Shown piece after piece: positions 5,515-11,255 of a stretch of DNA of 14,068 nucleotides. The notes under the pieces are model-generated. The model had not been told where the DNA came from. It ran no database searches and saw only the letters and a program-made list of their open reading frames with translations. A program made the translations under genes and the position numbers. Within the stretch, counting starts at the first letter, position 1, and every line of letters starts with the position of its first letter. Origin of the DNA: Planctomycetia bacterium (lineage in GTDB: Bacteria; Planctomycetota; Phycisphaerae; Phycisphaerales; SM1A02); NCBI GenBank assembly GCA_009936695.1, contig JAACEA010000394.1, positions 1 through 14,068 of the forward strand, given 5' to 3'.

Positions 5515-8439
5515 TCAGAAGCAGGGCCCCCAGGATTCCAGCACGGAACCGAGATCGACGCCGTCGACGATGCCGTCACCGTTGAAGTCGGCGAGGCAGT
5601 CGTCCGGGCACGGGCCCCACGACGCGAAGAAGAGTCCGACGTCCGAGCCGTCCACGATCCCGTTGGCGTCGAGGTCGCCCTCGCACTGCGGTTCGCAGTC
5701 GTCGGGGATGCCGTCTCCGTCCGAGTCGAGGTCGCACGCATCGAGCAGACCGTTCACGTTGCAGTCGCCCGGGAAGGTCGTGCCGTCGTGGGCCACGCCG
5801 GAGATCAGGAAGTCGGCTCCGGGAAAGGGGAAGATGAAGCCGGACGACAGGTTCGCGAGATCGAGACTCTGGCCGTCGACCGCGGCGACGAACCAGCTGT
5901 CGGAGGGGGCCGGGTTGCTGTAGTCCAGCGTCATCGCGGAACCACCGTAGGGATGGGTGTACCAGGCGCCCACGAAGAAGGACTGTCCGGCATCGCCGAC
6001 CCGGGTCGGTGGGATCGGGACGCGGACGAACGTCTCGCCGTACACCTCCGTCGTCAGCGTCTCCACCTCGACGAGCAGTTCGGCGTCGTCGACCAGTCCG
6101 TCGCCGTTCGGGTCCTTCCAGACCGCGACCTTCGCGACCTCGCCGGGCCAGGCCAGGCCCCAGTTGAGCTCGACCGCACTGATCCACTCGCCCCCGGGCT
6201 CGACGAGGTGCCGCACGCCCCATGCGTATTCATTGGCGCCGATCAGGTTGATGTAGCTTTCGGCGGTCCCGTCGTGGTGGGCGTAGATCCCCGTGGTCTC
6301 CGGCGTGCCGAACTGGCACTCGTCCGGAATGCCGTCGAGATCGCAGTCCGTGCTTCGTCCCAGGAGGATGTCGTCCTCGTCGATGATCCCGTTGCCGTTG
6401 CAGTCCTCGCAGGTGTCGGGGACGAGGTTCTTGTTGACGTCGTTCGCATATCCCGAGGCGATGTCGCAGACATCGAGGATGCCGTTTCCATTGCAGTCAC
6501 CGCCGGCGGCGAGCTGGCACGAATCCGGAACCCCGTCGGCATCGCAGTCGTTGGCCGCCGACTGGCATTCGTCTGGAATCGCGTCGCCATCGCAGTCCGC
6601 AAGCGTTCCGTCGGCGATCTCGAAACCGTCGAGGATTCCGTTGGCGTTGCAGTCGCCGCATTCGTCCGGCCGTCCGTCGCCGTCCAGATCGGGGCTCGTG
6701 CCTTCCGCGACGTCGCAGTCATCGGGAATCCCGTTGCCGTTGCAGTCGATACCGGGATTCGAGGTTCGGGCGCGAAGCAGCCAGTTGCCCGCGAAGTACC
6801 GGTCTTCGACGAGGTCGTACTCCTCGGAGAACGCGGAGACGTCGTTGAGATCGATCGGCGACGAGCTTCCGATCAGCCAGGCGCGGCCGGGCGCGGGATC
6901 GCCGAAGATGTCCATCGAGGCGGGGAAGTCGCCATCGACGGGGTCGAGATTCACGATCATCGAGAATCCCACGAAGAACGAGGCGTTGCGGTCGCCCACC
7001 GGGATTCCCGGCGTGTCGATCGTGACGAGTCCGTCCTGATCGCCGATGGTCCCATCGAGGGACCAGAGCAACTGGGCGTCGCGGGGATCGCCGTCGGCGT
7101 CGGGATCGCTCCAGATGCACGCGGTGACCGCCGCGTTCGGTGGGGCGAAGCCGAAATCGACTTCGATGGCGTCGACGACGCTGTTCGCGGCAGGCGCGTT
7201 GCACCGCTGCATCCAGATCATGTACGGAAGGTCGGAGCGGATCGCGATGTAGGCGAATCCCGTCTCGTCGTATCCGACGCGGACCCCGCCCTCCACCTGG
7301 CATTCGTCTGGGATGCCGTCGGGCTGGCAGTCGAGACTGGTCCCGGAGCCGATGTCGCACGCATCGGGAATTCCATTGCCGTTGCAATCGGGATCGCACT
7401 GGTCCGGGATGCCGTTGCCGTCGCAATCGTTGCCGTCGATCTGGCAGGAATCCGGTTGCCCGTCGCCGTCGCAGTCCGTCGCGTCGCCGGCTTCGATCTC
7501 GCACCCGTCCGGCACGCCGTTGCCGTTGCAGTCTCCACCGCGAAAGTCCGCGAGGAGCAGTTCGTCGGGAAGGTATCGGTCGCAGATCCGGACCTCGTCC
7601 ACGTCGCCACGGAGAAACTGGTTGTAGACGCCGTTCGCGTTGGTGTGGGCACCGATGAGCAGCGGGCCCTCGCTGGTGGTGTGGCCGATCTCGTCGAAGG
7701 ACACGATCGACACCTCGCCGTCGAGGGTGAAACGGAGCCGTCGATCGTCCCCGCCGGCGAGCGAGACCGAGATGTGATGCCAGTCGTGATCATCGATTTC
7801 GAGCGAGGAGGTCACGATCCAGGTCGGCGAGGAACCGCCGCCGGTTCCGAACACCACGGCGATTTCGCGGCCCGTCAGGCCATCGGTCTTGCCGTACCTC
7901 GGTCCGTTCGCGTTCAAGGTCGCATCACCGGCCTGGGCGAACACGAGGTAGTCGATCTCGGTCCCGCCGGCCGAGATGGGCTTCTTCTGGACGAGGGTCT
8001 GGCGTTGATTCGGACCGTTGGTGTTGGAGAGTTCTTCGAGACGGACCCAGGCCTCGATCGTGAACGCCTCCCCTCCGAAAGAGAGGAGTCCTTCCGGGTC
8101 CGCCACGCGAATCGAGCCGTCGCCGGCGATGGTCCGCCCGCGGTGGTTCGCCGCCCCCGTCTGGGGGATGATCGGGTGGCCGATCTCGTCGCTCACGGTG
8201 GTGTCCAGCGTGGTGCCGTCGAGTCCGTACGGCCCGGCGTCCTCGACGAGTTCACCACCGGCTTCCTCGAAGCGCCAGTACGCGAGGGGTTCGACGCCTC
8301 CGCGTTCGCACTCGTCCGGGATCCCGTCCCCCCGACAGTCGGCCGCAACCCCCTTGGCGATATCGACGGCATCATCGATGCCGTTCTGGTTGCAGTCGGT
8401 GAACGCGGGAACGGCGGCGAGAAGAAGCGCAGTCATCAT
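5515..8439 (-). CDS. Large LamG / Ca-binding-repeat protein with GC-type dockerin tail
   Basis: This 974-aa protein is probably exported. In order it has: a short hydrophobic N-terminus (MMTALLLAAVPAF); repeats at 14-46; a LamG domain at 51-299 (YWRFEE, FTIEAWVRL, NQRQTLVQKK, DWHHISVSL, LRGDVDEVRI); repeats at 303-383; module M at 386-559; repeats at 564-710; a second module M at 715-886; repeats at 891-916; and a two-loop dockerin at 919-974 ending WGPCF. About 18 DCxxxG units are present outside the dockerin. There is no catalytic domain, so a binding, adhesive or structural role at the surface is most likely. The start is the ATG at 8439 (or the adjacent ATG at 8436), with GGAG at 8447-8450 and an in-frame stop at 8479-8481. 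The signal peptide lacks the usual basic residues. It is paralogous to the gene at 317-3268, without the beta-helix. Confidence 0.92.
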   Translation of the reverse strand: MMTALLLAAVPAFTDCNQNGIDDAVDIAKGVAADCRGDGIPDECERGGVEPLAYWRFEEAGGELVEDAGPYGLDGTTLDTTVSDEIGHPIIPQTGAANHRGRTIAGDGSIRVADPEGLLSFGGEAFTIEAWVRLEELSNTNGPNQRQTLVQKKPISAGGTEIDYLVFAQAGDATLNANGPRYGKTDGLTGREIAVVFGTGGGSSPTWIVTSSLEIDDHDWHHISVSLAGGDDRRLRFTLDGEVSIVSFDEIGHTTSEGPLLIGAHTNANGVYNQFLRGDVDEVRICDRYLPDELLLADFRGGDCNGNGVPDGCEIEAGDATDCDGDGQPDSCQIDGNDCDGNGIPDQCDPDCNGNGIPDACDIGSGTSLDCQPDGIPDECQVEGGVRVGYDETGFAYIAIRSDLPYMIWMQRCNAPAANSVVDAIEVDFGFAPPNAAVTACIWSDPDADGDPRDAQLLWSLDGTIGDQDGLVTIDTPGIPVGDRNASFFVGFSMIVNLDPVDGDFPASMDIFGDPAPGRAWLIGSSSPIDLNDVSAFSEEYDLVEDRYFAGNWLLRARTSNPGIDCNGNGIPDDCDVAEGTSPDLDGDGRPDECGDCNANGILDGFEIADGTLADCDGDAIPDECQSAANDCDADGVPDSCQLAAGGDCNGNGILDVCDIASGYANDVNKNLVPDTCEDCNGNGIIDEDDILLGRSTDCDLDGIPDECQFGTPETTGIYAHHDGTAESYINLIGANEYAWGVRHLVEPGGEWISAVELNWGLAWPGEVAKVAVWKDPNGDGLVDDAELLVEVETLTTEVYGETFVRVPIPPTRVGDAGQSFFVGAWYTHPYGGSAMTLDYSNPAPSDSWFVAAVDGQSLDLANLSSGFIFPFPGADFLISGVAHDGTTFPGDCNVNGLLDACDLDSDGDGIPDDCEPQCEGDLDANGIVDGSDVGLFFASWGPCPDDCLADFNGDGIVDGVDLGSVLESWGPCF
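5518..5685 (-). other. Dockerin-like C-terminal domain ending WGPCF
   Basis: Residues 919-974 hold two Ca-loop/helix units, GDLDANGIVDGSDVGLFFASWGPC and DFNGDGIVDGVDLGSVLESWGPC. Each half ends in WGPC, so the duplication is visible within the domain itself. Confidence 0.85.
5782..6297 (-). other. Inter-repeat module M, copy 3
   Basis: Residues 715-886 of the minus-strand LamG protein carry YAHHDGTAES, ISAVELNWG, VAVWKDPNGDGLVDD, QSFFVGAWY, MTLDY, SWFV and a closing FLISGVAHDG. It is the most divergent of the three copies: the final NWxxRA motif is lost. Confidence 0.55.
6310..6750 (-). repeat. Nine-unit Ca-binding-type repeat block
   Basis: Residues 564-710 contain nine units such as IDCNGNGIPDDCD, ADCDGDAIPDECQ, NDCDADGVPDSCQ, GDCNGNGILDVCD and TDCDLDGIPDECQ. 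They are separated by 4-9 residue linkers of the type IASG or VAEGTS. Some units have lost a cysteine (PDLDGDGRPDECG, NDVNKNLVPDTCE). Confidence 0.8.
6763..7284 (-). other. Inter-repeat module M, copy 2
   Basis: Residues 386-559 carry VGYDETGFAY, VDAIEVDFG, ACIWSDPDADGDPRDAQ, ASFFVGFSM, DFPASMDI, AWLIG and FAGNWLLRA. This matches, in the same order, the hallmarks of copy 1 at 1262-1759. Confidence 0.6.
7291..7533 (-). repeat. Five-unit Ca-binding-type repeat block
   Basis: Residues 303-383 contain GDCNGNGVPDGCE, TDCDGDGQPDSCQ, NDCDGNGIPDQCD, PDCNGNGIPDACD and LDCQPDGIPDECQ. Units 5 and 6 of the protein abut with almost no linker. Confidence 0.8.
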
Positions 8440-8895
8440 GGGTCGACTCCGGATGCTCGCCGAAGAATCGGCGTCTCTTCATCAAAAACGGGACTCTTTC
8501 AATGCCCGAGTATAGGCGGGAAATTTCCGGATTCCACTCTTGCACTCCCGTTTCATGGGCCTGAACCGGTCCACCGCGTCGTCGGGGCCGGTGCGAGAAG
8601 GCGAACGGGCGGCGAACGTCGCTTCGATTCGGGGAGACCGTCTCGGATTCACGATCGCGAGCGTGTTGCAGGATCCAGGAGGCCAGACCGGCCCGGCAGA
8701 ACGCCGGGATGCCGCGTGCAATGATCCCTCCCGGCCTCGCAGCGTGACCTTCGGGGCCAGGCGGACGATGCTCCCGACCGCTCCGGCGGCCGGGAACATC
8801 GAGATGCTCGATCATCGCCCCGACTCGTTTCGTGAATTCCCGGGAATCGTCGAGTTTCAGTGACCGGCCCCTCGCCGGCAGGCTAGGTTTGACCC
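8440..8895. other. Divergent intergenic region between the LamG and esterase genes
   Basis: These 456 bp should hold both divergent promoters. A -10-like TATACT for the minus-strand gene reads from 8514 to 8509, and the third GGAAATTTCC lies just upstream of it. Near the esterase start there is a 5-bp stem (8864-8868/8874-8878). I see no credible gene: short open frames at 8482-8799 (-) and 8540-8863 (+) overlap each other and resemble no protein family. Confidence 0.6.
8519..8528. promoter_or_regulatory. GGAAATTTCC palindrome in the divergent region (copy 3)
   Basis: This copy lies 79 bp before the minus-strand start at 8439 and four bases upstream of a -10-like TATACT (8514-8509, minus strand), so it would sit in the spacer between -35 and -10. 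On the plus strand it continues GGATTCCA, with GCAC 13 bases after the palindrome. This resembles copy 2 and points toward the esterase gene 367 bp away. Confidence 0.45.
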
Positions 8896-10347
8896 ATGAA
8901 GACAGCGATCATCTTGTTCGCCCTCGCGTTTCCGACCACGTTCGCGCAGGCGCAATCGATCAACGACGACTGCTCGAACGCCTCGGCGATCGGCTTCGGG
9001 CTCACCCCGTTCTCCACCCTCGGCGCGTCCGATGACGGGCCGGGACTTCCCGCCGAATGCGACGAAGGCTTCGGAAACGGATTCGGTTCGGACATCTGGT
9101 ACACGCTCATCCCGGACCAGTCGGCGGGCATCATCGTCTCGACCTGCGACGCCGCGGACTTCGACACCCGGCTGGCGCTCTACACCGAATGCGACGGCGA
9201 CCTCATCGCCTGCAACGACGATGGCTCGGGCTGCTCGGGATACACCTCCCGCATGAACTTCACGGGAGTGGAGGGTGAGACGTATCTGCTTCGGGTCGGT
9301 GGTTTCGACGGGGAGCGCGGAACCGGGACGATCAGCGTCGAGTACGGGGACGGGCCGCCTGACGCGCCGAACATCGACTTCCAGCATGACGGACTCACCC
9401 GGCAGTATCGAATCCATGTACCGACGGATCTGCCGGAGCCCGCTGCGCTGGTGCTCGTGCTGCACGGTTACGGCGGCGGTAACAACGACATGCTGAACAA
9501 CTACGGCTGGCGTGAGATGGCCGACGAGGGCGGATTCGTGGTCGCGTTCCCGAATGGTACCCGCGATCAGTTCAACGCCCGATTCTGGGATGTCGACTAC
9601 GCGTTCCATCCGCAGTTCGACATCGACGACAACGGCTTCCTCTCGGCGCTCGCGACGCACCTCCAGAAGACCCTCGGTCTCGATGCGGAACGGACCTTCG
9701 TCACCGGCTTCTCGAACGGCGCGGAGATGTGCTTCCAGCTCGCGTGTCAGGAGTCGGGGACCTTCAAGGGCTTCGCCCCGATCATCGGGATGATGCTGGA
9801 TCCGCTCTTTCTGTCCTGCGATCCGGAATTCCTGCGTCCGATCCTCTCCATGAACGGCACCGCCGACGGCGTGACGCTCTTCGGCGGCGACATGAACAAC
9901 ACCGGTGGCTGGGGGGCGTACCGGCCCATTCCAGAGATGAATGATTTCTGGATCGATGAACTCGAGACCCCGATCCTCGATCGACGCACCCTCGAAGACA
10001 CCGACCCGAACGATGGAAGCACCGTCCGGCTCGACATCTACTCGGGGCGGGACCACGGCCGGGAATTCCACTACTACCAGATCAACGGTGGTGGGCACGA
10101 CTGGCCCGGGCAGTCCGGCAACATGGACATCGATGCGACCCGCGAGGTCTGGAACTTCTTCGCGGCGATCGAGCCCGAGACCCCCGGCAACCCGGCGGAC
10201 CTCAACGGTGACGGTCAGGTGGGTCCTGCGGATCTCGGCCTGGTGCTCGCCTGGTGGGGCGCCGGAAGCACCGGGGGTGACGTGAACGGTGACGGCGACA
10301 CCAATGCGCTCGACATCGGCGACCTCCTTGCCGCCTGGACGGGGTGA
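8896..10347 (+). CDS. Secreted PHB-depolymerase/feruloyl-esterase-like hydrolase with dockerin tail
   Basis: This 483-aa protein has a signal peptide at 1-19 (MKTAIILF..., AQA cleavage). Residues 22-150 resemble a bacterial pre-peptidase C-terminal (PPC-like) beta domain (SDIWYTLIP, FDTRLALYTECDG, YLLRVGGFDG). Residues 155-425 form an alpha/beta hydrolase of the LpqC/poly(3-hydroxybutyrate) depolymerase/feruloyl esterase type. It shows an oxyanion HGYGGG motif at 190-195, nucleophile Ser273 in GFSNG, Asp324 in NGTADG and His401 in GGGHDWPG. Residues 432-483 are a dockerin (DLNGDGQVGPADLGLVLAWWG, DVNGDGDTNALDIGDLLAAWTG) that lacks the WGPC ending of the two LamG proteins. The ester substrate (polyester, acetylated or feruloylated polysaccharide) cannot be told from sequence. 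There is no strong Shine-Dalgarno, but the start gives a clean signal peptide. It is probably transcribed alone from the divergent region. Confidence 0.94.
   Translation: MKTAIILFALAFPTTFAQAQSINDDCSNASAIGFGLTPFSTLGASDDGPGLPAECDEGFGNGFGSDIWYTLIPDQSAGIIVSTCDAADFDTRLALYTECDGDLIACNDDGSGCSGYTSRMNFTGVEGETYLLRVGGFDGERGTGTISVEYGDGPPDAPNIDFQHDGLTRQYRIHVPTDLPEPAALVLVLHGYGGGNNDMLNNYGWREMADEGGFVVAFPNGTRDQFNARFWDVDYAFHPQFDIDDNGFLSALATHLQKTLGLDAERTFVTGFSNGAEMCFQLACQESGTFKGFAPIIGMMLDPLFLSCDPEFLRPILSMNGTADGVTLFGGDMNNTGGWGAYRPIPEMNDFWIDELETPILDRRTLEDTDPNDGSTVRLDIYSGRDHGREFHYYQINGGGHDWPGQSGNMDIDATREVWNFFAAIEPETPGNPADLNGDGQVGPADLGLVLAWWGAGSTGGDVNGDGDTNALDIGDLLAAWTG
10189..10344 (+). other. Dockerin-like C-terminal domain without WGPC ending
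   Basis: Residues 432-483 of the esterase hold two DxNGDG loops, each followed by a short helix (LGLVLAWWG; IGDLLAAWTG). It ends WTG with no cysteine, unlike the other two dockerins in the window, and is closer to the classical type I pattern. Confidence 0.8.
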
Positions 10348-10442
10348 GCCCGTCGATCGGGAATCCTCGCGTGGGCGTGAGGCTGGTCCGGGGCTCGACG
10401 CCGCATCGGTGATCCGGTCGGGAATCTGCCACAATCGGCCCC

Positions 10443-11081
10443 ATGCACTGTCGTGATTGCCAGTACGACCTCTCCGGCCTCGGGGCGGGACCCTGCCCCG
10501 AATGTGGCCGTCGCTTCGATCCAGGGGATCCCGCGAGTTTCGTCACGGAACGCGGGTTCGAGCATCACCGACGCCAGGTGTGGATCGGCGTGGCGGCCGC
10601 CGTGCTGCTGGCCGCCATGGCGATCTGGTTCCGCACGACGAGTGGATTCGGTCTGAGCTACCTCCTCGTGGTGACCGGCGTTCCGGGCCTGCTCGCCTTC
10701 TTCGGCGGCATCCCACTGCTGCGTCGCCCGCTGTCCCCGAGGCTGGTGGCCTGTTCGATGATCCCCGCCATCCTCCTGGTCGGTGCGTGGTACACGCTGG
10801 CGATCCACATGTACCTGAGTCTCGGCGGCTGGCCGGCGAACATCGGCAACGCGGGATTCTCATCGGCGCTGAATATCCACGTGGAGATCGCGCAGCATTG
10901 CTTCTGGTTGCCCTCGCTCATCCTGTTCGTGACCTGGCCGATCGCCGTCGTGGTCTTCGCCGTCGTACGACGATGGCGGGCAGGAATCCACTACCTGGGG
11001 ATCGTCGCGATCGTCTGGGCCCTCGCGTTCGGACTCACGCAGCTCGGGCCCGACGGGTTCCTGTACTGGTGGTGGGACTGA
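10443..11081 (+). CDS. Zinc-ribbon multi-pass membrane protein
   Basis: This is a 212-aa protein. Residues 3-21 form a four-cysteine ribbon, C3-x2-C6 and C18-x2-C21 (CRDCQYDLSG...CPECGRRFDP), an N-terminal pattern frequent in planctomycete membrane proteins and expected to bind zinc. Five hydrophobic helices follow, at about 46-63, 71-93, 101-124, 155-175 and 183-201, and the protein ends YWWWD. There are no catalytic motifs and I cannot assign a function. Only seven bases separate a -10-like CACAAT (10430-10435) from the ATG, so the mRNA might be leaderless; this is inference from spacing alone. It begins 95 bp after the esterase, with no Shine-Dalgarno. Confidence 0.9.
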   Translation: MHCRDCQYDLSGLGAGPCPECGRRFDPGDPASFVTERGFEHHRRQVWIGVAAAVLLAAMAIWFRTTSGFGLSYLLVVTGVPGLLAFFGGIPLLRRPLSPRLVACSMIPAILLVGAWYTLAIHMYLSLGGWPANIGNAGFSSALNIHVEIAQHCFWLPSLILFVTWPIAVVVFAVVRRWRAGIHYLGIVAIVWALAFGLTQLGPDGFLYWWWD

Positions 11082-11255
11082 CGTCCGGTCGGTGGATCGG
11101 GGCTTCCCGACTGGCGGATCGGCCGATTTCGGCGACAATGCCCAGGGCGACGAAATCGTTTCGGGCTTCCGTCCAACAAGTCGGGATGGCGGCCTCGAGC
11201 AAGTTCGACGCATCGCCTTCCTTTCGATGTCTCCGTCACCGGGAATCCTTCTCTC

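Noticed and set aside
5788..8724. Very long open frame (978 aa) on the plus strand opposite the minus-strand LamG gene.
   Set aside because: It is an antisense shadow: its repetitive V/A/D/R sequence mirrors the repeat-rich gene, it has no signal peptide or family motif, and the opposite strand encodes clear LamG and dockerin domains.
8836..8847. 12-bp palindrome ATTCCCGGGAAT upstream of the esterase gene.
   Set aside because: Perfect 12-bp palindromes of any sequence are expected a few times in 14 kb; this one is single-copy and differs from the GGAAATTTCC set.
8482..8863. Overlapping open frames on both strands (8482-8799 minus, 8540-8863 plus) in the divergent region.
   Set aside because: They overlap each other and the likely promoters, have no ribosome binding site, and their sequence is arginine/proline-rich without domain character.
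10357..10426. Direct repeat TCGGGAATC (10357-10365 and 10418-10426) between the esterase and the zinc-ribbon gene.
   Set aside because: GGGAATC is frequent in this genome's coding and non-coding DNA, so two copies 52 bp apart are weak evidence for a site.
8857..10434. Open frame of 525 aa on the minus strand opposite the esterase.
   Set aside because: The plus strand has a complete catalytic triad and dockerin; the antisense product resembles no family.
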